A stretch of DNA of 64,000 nt, taken from assembly GCA_020638695.1 (NCBI GenBank), contig JACKIB010000002.1, positions 62,001-126,000 of the forward strand, written 5' to 3'. This document shows positions 35,138-44,270 of this stretch, piece after piece (the first letter of the stretch is position 1; every line of letters starts with the position of its first letter). A program made the translations under genes and the position numbers. The notes beneath the pieces are model-generated. The model saw only the letters and a program-made list of their open reading frames with translations, made no database searches and had not been told where the DNA came from. Origin of the DNA: Planctomycetota bacterium. GTDB lineage: Bacteria; Planctomycetota; UBA1135; UBA2386.

Positions 35138-36342
35138 AGCGGAACACCGTCCTGTCATGCCTCGCCATCATCGCGGTCACCGCGCTGATCGTCTGGTGGA
35201 TGAACCGCACCGCCGGGCTGCGCACTCCGGCGACCCCGGTGGCGCAGCTGCCACTGGTGCGCTGCATCACCGTGAACCCGGTGACCCAGAAGCTCGACGT
35301 GACGACCCAGGGCACGGTCGCGCCGCAGATCGAGATCGACCTGGTCGCCCAGATCGCGGGTGAAGTGGAATGGGTGGCGCCGTCGTTGGTCGAGGGTGGG
35401 TTCTTCGCCGAGGGCGAAGTGCTGGTCCGGATCGACAAGCGCGACTACGAACTCGAAGTGGTGCAGGCCGCGGCCCAAGTGGCGCAGGCCGACCTGGTAC
35501 TGAGCCGCGAGTCCGCCGAGGCCGATATCGCGAAGCGCGAGTGGCAGGCGCTCGGCAAGGGCAAACCGACCGCCTTGACCCTGCGCACCCCACAGGTGAA
35601 CGAGGCGAAGGCGGCGCTCGCCGCGGCCAAGGCCACGCTCGCGAAGGCGACCCTACGGCGCGACCGCGCGACCATCCGCGCACCCTTCGCCGGTCGAGTA
35701 CGCCGCAAGGGCGTCGACGCACACCAATTCGTCAGCATCGGCAGCGTGCTGGCAAGGGTGTATTCGATCGCCGCGGTCGAGGTCCGGTTGCCGTTGCACG
35801 ACGAGAAGCTGCGCTTCCTCGACCTTCCGCCGTCGTTCCGCGGCGAAGCGGCTTCCACCGGCGGACCGGCGGTGACCCTGCGGGCGCAGTTCGCCGGACG
35901 GACCCACGAGTGGTCGGCGCGCCTGGTGCGCACCGAAGGGGAGATCGACCCGAAGACGCGGATGATCCACGTGGTCGCACGGGCCGACGATCCGTACGGC
36001 CGCCTGCCGGACTCCGGTGAGCGGCCGCCGCTGGCGGTCGGGATGTTCGTGACCGCGGTGATCCACGGCCGCGAGTTCAAGGACGTGGTCGAGGTCCCGC
36101 GCAGCGCGGTGCGCGGCGATGGCGAAGTCCTGGTGGTCGACGCGAACAGCCAACTGCACCCGCGGCGCATTCACGTGCTGTTCGCCGATGACTCGCGGGC
36201 CGTGCTCGACGAGGGGCTGAGCCGCGGCGAACGCGTCTGCCTTTCGCCGATCTCGGCGGTGTTCGAGGGCATGCGCGTCGAAGTCATCGCCGAGCCGACG
36301 CCGGCGGGCAAGGCCACGGTCGGTGGCGACGGAGGCCGATGA
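35134..36342 (+). CDS. RND efflux periplasmic adaptor (membrane fusion protein)
   Basis: 402 residues with one N-terminal anchor helix (VLSCLAIIAVTALIVWWM). The lipoyl-like halves (VAPQIEIDLVAQIAGEVEWVAPSLVEGGFFAEGEVLVRID and RATIRAPFAGRVRRKGVDAHQFVSIG) flank a helical hairpin rich in Ala/Lys (about 115-175). A beta-barrel and membrane-proximal domain follow (GMFVTAVIHG, VEVPRSAVRGDGEVLVVD). It bridges pump and outer-membrane duct. Middle gene of the three-gene efflux operon, with ATGA overlaps both sides. Confidence 0.92.
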   Translation: MKRNTVLSCLAIIAVTALIVWWMNRTAGLRTPATPVAQLPLVRCITVNPVTQKLDVTTQGTVAPQIEIDLVAQIAGEVEWVAPSLVEGGFFAEGEVLVRIDKRDYELEVVQAAAQVAQADLVLSRESAEADIAKREWQALGKGKPTALTLRTPQVNEAKAALAAAKATLAKATLRRDRATIRAPFAGRVRRKGVDAHQFVSIGSVLARVYSIAAVEVRLPLHDEKLRFLDLPPSFRGEAASTGGPAVTLRAQFAGRTHEWSARLVRTEGEIDPKTRMIHVVARADDPYGRLPDSGERPPLAVGMFVTAVIHGREFKDVVEVPRSAVRGDGEVLVVDANSQLHPRRIHVLFADDSRAVLDEGLSRGERVCLSPISAVFEGMRVEVIAEPTPAGKATVGGDGGR

Positions 36343-39300
36343 GACACCGCGGGATGATCGCGTGGTTCGCGAACAACCACGTGGCCGCCAACATCCTGAT
36401 GGCGGTGATGATCGTCTCCGGGTTGGTCGCCCTGCGGTCGGTGCGGCGCGAGGTCTTCCCACCTCGCGACACGTTCCAGATCGCGGTGACGGTGCCCTAC
36501 CCCGGCGCGGCTCCCGAAGAGATCGAAGAGGGGATCTGCAAGCGGATCGAGAACGAGATCTTCGGACTGGAGGGGGTCAAGCGACTCACGGCCAGCGCCA
36601 CCGAGGGGGTCGGCACGGTCCTGGTCGAGGTGATGCGAGACTTCGAACCCCGTGAACTGCTCGACGAGGTGAAGACGCGGGTCGACGCGATCGACAACTT
36701 CCCCGAAGAAGCCCGTCGACCGGTGGTTCGCGAGGTCACGCTGCGCCGTCAGGCGGTGACGATCGCGATCTCCGGCAAGGCGAGCGAAGCGAGTCTGAAG
36801 GCGCTGGCCGAGAAGGTCCGCGACGACCTGGCCGATCTGCCGGAGATCACCCAGGTGGAGATCATCGCGGCGCGACCCTACGAGATCACCATCGAGGTCG
36901 CGGAGGACGCGCTGCGTCGCCACGGCCTGACGTTGGGCCAGGTGGCGACGGCGGTGCGGCGCGCATCCATGGACTTGCCCGGCGGTTCGGTGCGCACGGA
37001 GGGCGGAGAGGTCCTGATCCGCACCGTCGGCCAGCGCTACAGCGGCGCCCAGTTCGCCGAACTGCCCGTGCTGACCCGCAGCGACGGCAGCATGGTGCGG
37101 GTCTCCGACATCGGTCGCGTGATCGACGGGTTCGCCGAGAGCGATCAAGCCACCCGCTTCGACGGCGAGGATGCGGTGCAGGTGCAGGTGTTCCGGGTCG
37201 GCAACCAGGACGTCGTGCAAGTCGTGGAAGCGGCGCGCCGCTATGTCGACCGCATGCGCTCCCAGCTGCCCGACGGAATCAAGCTGACGCTGTGGAACGA
37301 CGAGACGGTGATCCTGCGCAGCCGGATCGATCTGCTGACCCGCAACATGCTGAGCGGGCTGGTGCTGGTGTTCGCGGTGCTCGCGGTGTTCCTGCGCTTG
37401 CGCCTGGCCTTCTGGGTGGCACTGGGCATCCCGGTGTCGTTCCTCGGGTGCGCCGCGCTGATGCCGATGCTCGACATCTCGGTGAACATGATCTCGTTGT
37501 TCGCCTTCTTGATGGTGCTCGGCATCGTGGTCGACGACGCGATCGTGGTGGGCGAGAGCGTGCACGCGCACCGGCACCGCATTCCCGACGGCATCCGGGC
37601 AGCGATCGTCGGCACCAAGGCGGTTTCCGTCCCGGTGGTGTTCGGTGTGTTGACGACGATGGCCGCGTTCACGCCGATGCTCAACATGAGCGACAACGCC
37701 GCCAAGCTATGGCGGGACATCGGCCTGATCGTGATCTTCTGCTTGGCGTTCTCGCTGGTCGAGTCGAAGCTGATCCTCCCGGCGCACCTGTCCTCGATGG
37801 ACTTCGACCGCGAAGTTCGCGGGTGGTTGCCGCGTCTGTGGGACCGAATCCGCAAGTTGTTCACCGGCGGACTCGACCGCTTCGTCAGCGGAATCTACAC
37901 ACCCCTCCTCGAGGCCTCCCTGCGCTACCGCTACGTGACGCTGTGCGCGGCGCTGGCGGTGTTCGTGCTCACGATCACTCTGGCCACCACAGGTCGGATC
38001 AAGAGTGCCTACTTCCCACCGATGGAAGGCGACAACGTGGTGGCCAACCTGGTGCTGGCCCAGGGCACACCGATCGAGGAGACCGCGCGCAAGATCGCAC
38101 TGATCGATGCGGCAGCGCGTCGACTCAAGGAGGAGCTGGCGCGCGAGTCCGGCGATTCAGAGGGGCCGGTGTTGCACATCCTGACCTCGATGGGCACTCA
38201 GCCGTACAACGTGCTGCGCTCCCAGAACTCGGGCGGCTCCGACAGTTCGTTCAGCGGCAGCCACCTCGGCGAAGTCAACATCCAGCTGATTCCCGCCGAG
38301 CAGCGGTCGATCAGCACCGCGGAGATCCGCGATCGCTGGAGCAAGATGGTCGGCCCGATCGCCGACGTCGAGGAGCTCTCGTTCTCGACCGACCTGTTCG
38401 GCTCCGGCAAGGACGTCAACGTGCAGATGTCGGGCACCGAGATCGGCGATCTGCGGGCCGCGGCGGAGGCGATCAAGGACTACCTGCGCGGCTTGTCCGG
38501 TGTGTCCGAGGTAAGCGACTCGTTCCGCGGCGGCAAGCGTGAGGTCAAGTTGCACATCAAACCGGCTGGAGAGATGCTCAACCTGACACTCGGCGACCTC
38601 GCCACCCAGGTGCGGCACGGCTTCCACGGTGAGGAGGTCCAACGGATCCAACGCCGGGGCGAGGACATGCGCGTGATGGTGCGCTTCCCCGAGGCCGACC
38701 GACGCTCGCTGGCGACGCTGGAAGAGATGCGGGTACGGACTCCGTCCGGCGACGAGGTACCGTTCCACACCGTCGCCGACGCTGCCTACGGGCGCGGCTT
38801 CGCGACCATCAGCCGCTCCGACCGGTCGCGGACCATCAGCGTGACCGCGCGGGTGAACGCCCGCGTCATCAGCGCCAGCGAGATCGTCGGCGACCTGCAG
38901 AAGACGCTGCTGCCCAACTTGCTGCGCCGCCATTCCTCGCTGCGTGGTTGGTCGTTCGAGGGCGACAACCGTAACCGCGCCGAGACCCAGCAGTCGCTGC
39001 GCAGCGGCTACTACGTGGTTCTGTTCCTGATCTATGCACTGCTGGCGATCCCGTTCCGCTCCTACCTGCAGCCGTTCTTGGTGATGTTGGCGATCCCGTT
39101 CGGCTTCGTCGGCGCCATCCTCGGTCACTGGATGTTGGGGCTGGAGTTGAGCATCATGTCGATGTTCGGCTTCGTCGCGCTGACTGGCGTAGTGATCAAC
39201 GACAACTTGGTGTTGATCGACTACATCAACACCGAGCGGCGCGCCGGAACGCCGCTGATGCAAGCGGTTCGTGAGTCGGGCCGTGCCCGCTTCCGCCCGA

Positions 39301-39509
39301 TCCTGCTGACCTCGCTCACGACGTGTGCCAGCCTGACCCCGTTGCTGTTGGAGCGGAGTGTGCAGGCGATGTTCCTGATCCCGATGGGCGTCTCCCTGGC
39401 AGCCGGTGTGTTGTTCGCGACGGCGGTGAGCCTGCTGCTGGTGCCGTGCACCTACCTGATCCTCGAGGATCTCCGGGAACGCGTCGTGCGGGTGTTCCGC
39501 CGCGCCTGA
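36339..39509 (+). CDS. RND-family efflux pump (AcrB/HAE-1 or HME-like)
   Basis: 1056 residues, the usual length. TM1 is AANILMAVMIVSGLVAL, then two large periplasmic loops with the PYPGAAPEEIEE and TASATEGVGT blocks. TM4 carries the proton-relay aspartates in FAFLMVLGIVVDDAIVVGES, and TM10-12 include MSMFGFVALTGVVINDNLVLIDYI and RPILLTSLTTCASLTPLLLE. It exports hydrophobic compounds or drugs by proton antiport; the two Asp in TM4 fit drug pumps, and no metal-pump signature is evident. Substrate unknown. The operon contains no regulator. Confidence 0.94.
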   Translation: MRHRGMIAWFANNHVAANILMAVMIVSGLVALRSVRREVFPPRDTFQIAVTVPYPGAAPEEIEEGICKRIENEIFGLEGVKRLTASATEGVGTVLVEVMRDFEPRELLDEVKTRVDAIDNFPEEARRPVVREVTLRRQAVTIAISGKASEASLKALAEKVRDDLADLPEITQVEIIAARPYEITIEVAEDALRRHGLTLGQVATAVRRASMDLPGGSVRTEGGEVLIRTVGQRYSGAQFAELPVLTRSDGSMVRVSDIGRVIDGFAESDQATRFDGEDAVQVQVFRVGNQDVVQVVEAARRYVDRMRSQLPDGIKLTLWNDETVILRSRIDLLTRNMLSGLVLVFAVLAVFLRLRLAFWVALGIPVSFLGCAALMPMLDISVNMISLFAFLMVLGIVVDDAIVVGESVHAHRHRIPDGIRAAIVGTKAVSVPVVFGVLTTMAAFTPMLNMSDNAAKLWRDIGLIVIFCLAFSLVESKLILPAHLSSMDFDREVRGWLPRLWDRIRKLFTGGLDRFVSGIYTPLLEASLRYRYVTLCAALAVFVLTITLATTGRIKSAYFPPMEGDNVVANLVLAQGTPIEETARKIALIDAAARRLKEELARESGDSEGPVLHILTSMGTQPYNVLRSQNSGGSDSSFSGSHLGEVNIQLIPAEQRSISTAEIRDRWSKMVGPIADVEELSFSTDLFGSGKDVNVQMSGTEIGDLRAAAEAIKDYLRGLSGVSEVSDSFRGGKREVKLHIKPAGEMLNLTLGDLATQVRHGFHGEEVQRIQRRGEDMRVMVRFPEADRRSLATLEEMRVRTPSGDEVPFHTVADAAYGRGFATISRSDRSRTISVTARVNARVISASEIVGDLQKTLLPNLLRRHSSLRGWSFEGDNRNRAETQQSLRSGYYVVLFLIYALLAIPFRSYLQPFLVMLAIPFGFVGAILGHWMLGLELSIMSMFGFVALTGVVINDNLVLIDYINTERRAGTPLMQAVRESGRARFRPILLTSLTTCASLTPLLLERSVQAMFLIPMGVSLAAGVLFATAVSLLLVPCTYLILEDLRERVVRVFRRA

Positions 39510-39597
39510 CGGAATCTGGCCGAAGTCCGTCGCCCACGTCGCTGACCCCACGGCCCGCTCGCGCCGTCTCCTCGGTCGGCAGGTGAAGGACCACGGG

Positions 39598-40908
39598 CTA
39601 CCGCACCACGACCTCGGCGATCGGCAGGAAGGTCCGGTCGAATCGCTCGACGAACTCGCGGCACAGCACCCGTTTCGACCGCTCGAGCGGGTGGACTCGG
39701 CGCACTCCGTTGTGCTTCACCACCACCCCCTTGCCGGCGACCAGCATTCGCTCGTCGAGCAACAACCGAAAGCTGCGCAGCAAGCGGCTCTTGGCGGTGA
39801 AGTCCCCCGGCCCGGACATGACCACCTCGAGCCGAGCCGTGTGGCGCTCGACCTCGCGCGCCACGTAGGCGCGCTGGCCGAGCTCATCGAGTGCGGTGAA
39901 CGCGCGGGTCGCCACCAGCCGAGGCACCACCTTCACCTTGGCGGTGTCCAACGCCTGCACTTCGACCCAGAACGCCCGCACCTCGCGCGGCTCCGCCACC
40001 ATCCGGACCACACGCCGCGGCCTCGGGTCACGCTTGCTGCGCCCGAGGAACTCGACCCAGTCGACCGCCGCCAGGCGGAACGAGTGTCCGAGATCCGGAA
40101 ACTCGACGAGCTTCGCGTCGGCAGCCTTCAGCTCCTTCAACCGCGTGAACGCCCAACGCACGTTGGCCACCAGGTAGCGGTCGTCCTTCGCTCCCTGCAG
40201 ATCGCGGATCGGCAGCTGCGCGACATTCTCCAGGTAGCGAGTGTTGTTCTGCCCCTGCACCAACTTGATCCGTGGCCCACCGATCATCGGTGCGATCGCA
40301 GCGAACAAGTCGGGGTAGCGCAGCGCTACGTCCCAAGCGAGGTGCCCACCGCGACTGATTCCGCTGCAGTAGATGCGGTTCTCGTCGATGTCGAACCGGC
40401 GACGCACGTGACGGATCGCCGAACGCGCCGACTCGCGCTCGCGTTCGGAGAACGCCCAGCCGCCGTTCGCGCCGGCCTCGCTCGGCGCGAGCAGCACCGT
40501 GCCGGTACGCTCGGCGAACTCGATCCACATCGGCAGCATCTGGCGACCGTTTCCCCCGGTGCCGTGCCCCAGCACCAAGAGCGGAGCGGGGACCCCGGGC
40601 CGGTAGTTCTTCGGCGTGTAGAGGTGCAGCTCGGTCGCCTCTACGCGCCCTCCGACCCACAGCTCGACGTTCTCTCGCGAGCGCCCCGGCACCGCGGCGG
40701 CAAAGTCGCCGAACTTCCGCATCGCGGTGCACATCTCGGCGAGCGACTCCGGCCGTGCGGCCAGCCGGTCCGCCGCACGGCGGCGTGCAACGGGGTCGAC
40801 CGTGTCGACCGCTTCGCGAATGGTGGACGCCAAGCCACCCGGCGCGACATCGCGACCCTGCGGAGCGAACAGCAGGCAGCCCACGAGAATGCCGGTCACC
40901 TGGCACAT
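39598..40908 (-). CDS. Secreted alpha/beta hydrolase / esterase
   Basis: 436 residues. The start MCQVTGILVGCLLFAPQG gives a weak signal peptide or short anchor. A conserved oxyanion block (PLLVLGHGTGGNG), nucleophile elbow YCSGISRGGHLAWD and the His region FPDLGHSFRLAAVDW form an alpha/beta hydrolase of the PHB depolymerase/feruloyl-esterase-like type. The last 130 residues are a separate beta-rich domain (AEPREVRAFWVEVQALDTAKVKVV). The ATG at 40908 is chosen because the upstream extension in frame is Gly/Arg-rich and shadow-like. The substrate is an ester of unknown kind. Confidence 0.82.
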   Translation of the reverse strand: MCQVTGILVGCLLFAPQGRDVAPGGLASTIREAVDTVDPVARRRAADRLAARPESLAEMCTAMRKFGDFAAAVPGRSRENVELWVGGRVEATELHLYTPKNYRPGVPAPLLVLGHGTGGNGRQMLPMWIEFAERTGTVLLAPSEAGANGGWAFSERERESARSAIRHVRRRFDIDENRIYCSGISRGGHLAWDVALRYPDLFAAIAPMIGGPRIKLVQGQNNTRYLENVAQLPIRDLQGAKDDRYLVANVRWAFTRLKELKAADAKLVEFPDLGHSFRLAAVDWVEFLGRSKRDPRPRRVVRMVAEPREVRAFWVEVQALDTAKVKVVPRLVATRAFTALDELGQRAYVAREVERHTARLEVVMSGPGDFTAKSRLLRSFRLLLDERMLVAGKGVVVKHNGVRRVHPLERSKRVLCREFVERFDRTFLPIAEVVVR

Positions 40909-41128
40909 TCCCGCCCTGCTACCGTTCGCGCGCCCCGGTGTCGACCCGCCCCCCCGGCCTCCGGGACCGAACGGCACTGTCCTGCCGGGCAGACACGATC
41001 CTGCCGGGCGCGCTGGACCCCGTTTCGTCGCGAGAATCTAAACCATTGCAAATCAGTATGTTGCGTCCGAGCATCCGCAGGTATCGGATTTGCCGTACGC
41101 TCGGTTCTTCCACCGCGGACTGCCGACC

Positions 41129-42811
41129 ATGAAGACCCTCCCCAACCTCCTGCTCGCATTGCCGATCGCTGCCTGTCTGTGCCCGGACCTGGCTGCACAG
41201 CGTCGCGGCTTCTCGGGCGGACAACGGAGCGCCCCATCGCACAGCGCGCCGCGCTTCAGCGCCCCTCGAAGCGCGCCACGGACGAGCGCACCACGGACCA
41301 GCGCCCCTCGATTCTCCGCCCCGCGGGTGAGCACTCCGAGGGTCGTGTCTCCGAGCCCTGTTCGCACGGACACTCGCAGCCGCACCTACAACCCGGGCCT
41401 GGCCCGCCGGCCAGCCACCACCGTGACCCCGCGCACCTACAGCCCGGGTCGGCGGCCGACCACCACGGTGACGCCCCGCACCTACACGCCGACCAGGACG
41501 AACTACCAACCGCGCTTCCAACGCAACACGCCGTCCGGCCAGCAGCGGATCGTCGGTGGGCGCCCCACCACGGTCGATCGCGGCGGCAACCACAACCGGT
41601 ATGTGGTGCCGAGCCCATCGGTGCGCACATCGCCGACGCGGATCAGCCCGAACGGCACCGCGCGGCGCACCGAACGCCGCACGTCGCCTTCAGCCTACCG
41701 CGGCACGACTCCGCGCTACACCGTGCGCCCGATCTCCACTCCGTCGCGCACTGCCGGTCGAAGCAGCCGTCCGAGTCGTGGCACGACCCGATCGTCCCTC
41801 GGCAGTGATCCGCGCTACGGCTCGGCCCGTCGTGCCGGAGGAAGCAGCGCCGGGTGGCGCACCGGGAATTCGTCGCGGCGCGGCGACTCGCGCTTCTACG
41901 CCGGTGGAACCGGGTTCCGCGGCCGTCGCTACGTCTCGCAGCACTACGGCTACCGCTACAGCCCACGCTGGTCGTACTTGTTCGGCCTGGGGTTCTGCAA
42001 CCACCTCGGCTGGCGGAGCCGCTACTTCTACACCTACGACCCGTTCTACTGCTCCTACTCGCTCGGCTGGGGTTGGAACCACTACTGGCGCGGCTACTCC
42101 TACCTGTGCCCGCTGAACTACGACTACTGGTGGTACCCGTCGTGGTACTCGTACCAGCCGGTCAGCTACGTGTACGTCAACAGTGCGGGCGACTACTCGC
42201 CGTACCCGTCGACCACGATCGTCGACGCGACCCCTGGTGAAAAGCCAGCGTCGGACGCCCCGCCGGCTGCCAGCACGGAAGAGTCCGCGGCCACCCGCCA
42301 TGTGACGCTCGGTGACTACTACTTCAAGGAAGGGCGATACGAAGACGCGGTCGAGAGCTACCTGCGCGCGCTGGCCCACGCACCGGAGGATGCCAGCGTC
42401 CACTTCGTGCTCGCAGACGCGTTGTTCGCCGTCGGCAACTACCACTACGCCGACCACATCATCCGCAAGGCGGTGCGACTCGACTCGGCGATCGCCTACG
42501 CGGAAGCCGACAAGCGGACCTTCTACAAGGACCCGAAGGCGTTCGAGGGACACCTCGCCAAGCTGCGGGAGTACCTCGTCAAGAAGCCGTACGACGTCGC
42601 CGCCCAGATGGTGCTCGCCTACAACCTGAAGTTCTCTGGGGACCGCGACGGCGCGATCCGGGCATTCGAGCGAGTACTCGAACTCAGCCCGGCCAACCCG
42701 GTGGCGGAGCGCTTCCTCGAAGCGCTGCGTGCACCCAAGGCTCCGGTGAAGAAGACGATCGTCGAGGCCGATGCGGCGGGCTCGGAGCGGCTGGTCGCGG
42801 CGAAGGACTGA
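41129..42811 (+). CDS. Secreted Arg/Ser/Thr- and Tyr/Trp-rich protein with C-terminal TPR
   Basis: 560 residues in three parts. A signal peptide (MKTLPNLLLALPIAACLCPDLAA) leads into about 240 residues of low complexity: tandem S-A-P-R units, then T-x-x-x-T-P-R-T-Y units, very basic. Residues about 268-350 are packed with Tyr, Trp, Gly and Ser (RYSPRWSYLFGLGF, YNYDYWWYPSWYSYQPVSYVYV-like). Residues from about 390 form TPR repeats (LGDYYFKEGRYEDAVESYLRAL, VHFVLADALFAVGNYHYADH). It may bind polymers such as cell-surface glycans, nucleic acid or spore/matrix material, with the TPR docking a partner; this is inference. Start ATG at 41129. Confidence 0.78.
   Translation: MKTLPNLLLALPIAACLCPDLAAQRRGFSGGQRSAPSHSAPRFSAPRSAPRTSAPRTSAPRFSAPRVSTPRVVSPSPVRTDTRSRTYNPGLARRPATTVTPRTYSPGRRPTTTVTPRTYTPTRTNYQPRFQRNTPSGQQRIVGGRPTTVDRGGNHNRYVVPSPSVRTSPTRISPNGTARRTERRTSPSAYRGTTPRYTVRPISTPSRTAGRSSRPSRGTTRSSLGSDPRYGSARRAGGSSAGWRTGNSSRRGDSRFYAGGTGFRGRRYVSQHYGYRYSPRWSYLFGLGFCNHLGWRSRYFYTYDPFYCSYSLGWGWNHYWRGYSYLCPLNYDYWWYPSWYSYQPVSYVYVNSAGDYSPYPSTTIVDATPGEKPASDAPPAASTEESAATRHVTLGDYYFKEGRYEDAVESYLRALAHAPEDASVHFVLADALFAVGNYHYADHIIRKAVRLDSAIAYAEADKRTFYKDPKAFEGHLAKLREYLVKKPYDVAAQMVLAYNLKFSGDRDGAIRAFERVLELSPANPVAERFLEALRAPKAPVKKTIVEADAAGSERLVAAKD
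41225..41345 (+). repeat. In-frame tandem S-A-P-R codon repeats
   Basis: Short DNA repeats of the type AGCGCCCC/AGCGCGCC plus TCGA/ACGG encode SAPR, SAPRT and SAPRF units within the gene at 41129. Copies vary in codon use, so they are not a fresh slippage product, but the tract could still change length by replication slippage. Confidence 0.6.
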
Positions 42812-42999
42812 CTCGTCCGAGGTCGGCGGATACCGCGCGATCCGCACCCGCCCGCGTCATCGCAGCACGCTTCGGCCGTTGCGACGCGGGTTGCTGGTTG
42901 GGCGACGAGTCGCGCGGAGCGAAGCGGTCGACCCGAGGAGGTTCCTGCCGACTCCGCTTCACAGGTGAACGGTGGAGAAGCGTGCGCTACAACTAGCGC

Positions 43000-44175
43000 A
43001 TGCCGCGTCGCCTTGACACCTACCTGAAAGACCTCGTCCCCGAGGAAAAGCTCGACTTCTACAGCACCGTCCGCGATTTCGCCGACGCCGAGATCGCCCC
43101 GCACCTCCTGCAGTGGGAGCGGGACCACGTGCTGGTACCGGACGACTGCATTCGCAAGATGGGCGACCTGGGGCTGTTCGGTCTGCCGATCGAAGAGCGG
43201 CACGGCGGCCAGGGTGGTGACCACACCGACCTGTTGTTGATGGGGTTGGCGCTCGGCTACCACAGCCAGTCGGTGGCGATCACCCCGGGAGCGGCGATAT
43301 CGCTCGGCGCCAAGCCACTGCAACTGTGCGGCACCGACGCGCAGAAGGCCGCCCACTTGCCCGACCTCGCCGCGGGCAAGCGGATGTTCGTGTTCGGGCT
43401 ATCGGAACCCGGACGCGGCTCCGATGCGGCGAATCCCGAGGTCACCGCCACCCGTGACGGTTCGAGCTGGGTGATCCGCGGGGAGAAGTGCTGGTCGACC
43501 AATGCCCACTGGGCCAGCCATGTGATCGTCCATGCGCTCACCAATCCGGACGGCCCCAACGGACAGCGCTCCACCTGCTTCCTGGTGCCGATGGACGCCA
43601 AGGGGGTGAGCTACGTGGAGATGGGCGGCAAGCGGGTGTGGGAACAGTCGAGCACCGGCTCGATCGTGTTCGACCAGGTACGAGTCAGCGAACAGGACAT
43701 CCTCGGTGAGCTCCACAGTGGCTTCAAGGTGATGGTGACCACACTCAACGGCGGCCGCCTGTTCATCGCCAGCCTGGCCCTCGCTTCGCTCGCCTTCGCA
43801 CTCGACCGGACACGGACGTACGCCGAAGAACGGATCCAGTTCGCCAACCAGCCGATCGGCCGCTTCCAGCGGGTCCAGGATGTCGTGGTGGACATGGACA
43901 TCGCGTTGGAACGCAACCTGACGTGGCTGTTCCACCTGTCACGGCTCTACGACGAGAACCGCCTCTCGCGCGAGCAAGCCGCCAAGGTGAAGGTCGATTC
44001 GAGCCGAGTCGCCAGTGATCTGCTGGTCAGCGCGATGGAGGTATGCGGCGGAGTTGCCTGCCTCGACGAGTTCGGCCTGATCCGCCACCACAACGACTTG
44101 TTCGTGACGCGGGTCGGCGAAGGCAGCAACTTCGCACTCAAAGACCTCATCGTGCGCCCGCTGCGCACCGACTGA
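43000..44175 (+). CDS. Acyl-CoA dehydrogenase
   Basis: 391 residues. FAD-dependent alpha,beta-dehydrogenation of an acyl-CoA. The fold is evident: N-terminal helices with GDLGLFGLPIEERHGGQGG, the FAD-contact GLSEPGRGSDAANPEV, VIRGEKCWSTNA, and the C-terminal bundle QFANQPIGRFQRVQDVVVDM and GEGSNFALKDLIV. The Glu in GEGSN is at the usual catalytic position. Chain length cannot be read. The N-terminal MPRRLDTYLKDLVPEE is slightly long. The stop is followed directly by a decayed family A repeat. Confidence 0.92.
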   Translation: MPRRLDTYLKDLVPEEKLDFYSTVRDFADAEIAPHLLQWERDHVLVPDDCIRKMGDLGLFGLPIEERHGGQGGDHTDLLLMGLALGYHSQSVAITPGAAISLGAKPLQLCGTDAQKAAHLPDLAAGKRMFVFGLSEPGRGSDAANPEVTATRDGSSWVIRGEKCWSTNAHWASHVIVHALTNPDGPNGQRSTCFLVPMDAKGVSYVEMGGKRVWEQSSTGSIVFDQVRVSEQDILGELHSGFKVMVTTLNGGRLFIASLALASLAFALDRTRTYAEERIQFANQPIGRFQRVQDVVVDMDIALERNLTWLFHLSRLYDENRLSREQAAKVKVDSSRVASDLLVSAMEVCGGVACLDEFGLIRHHNDLFVTRVGEGSNFALKDLIVRPLRTD

Positions 44176-44262
44176 CGGACTGATTCGCGACCGGGCCGCT
44201 GCGATCGTGCAAGGCCGCGGCTCGCTTCGCCGAGCGTGAGAGCCCGCCCCCGACGGGGCGGC
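44175..44262 (-). repeat. Palindromic repeat family A, decayed half copy (A7)
   Basis: GGACTGATTCGCGACC, GCCGCTGCGATCGTGC, GGCTCGCTTCGCCGAGCG and GACGGGGCGGCACCAGG align with the left two thirds of A3/A4. The right terminus is missing. It occupies nearly all of the 95 nt between the acyl-CoA dehydrogenase and galactokinase genes, which converge here. Confidence 0.6.
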
Positions 44263-44270
44263 ACCAGGGG

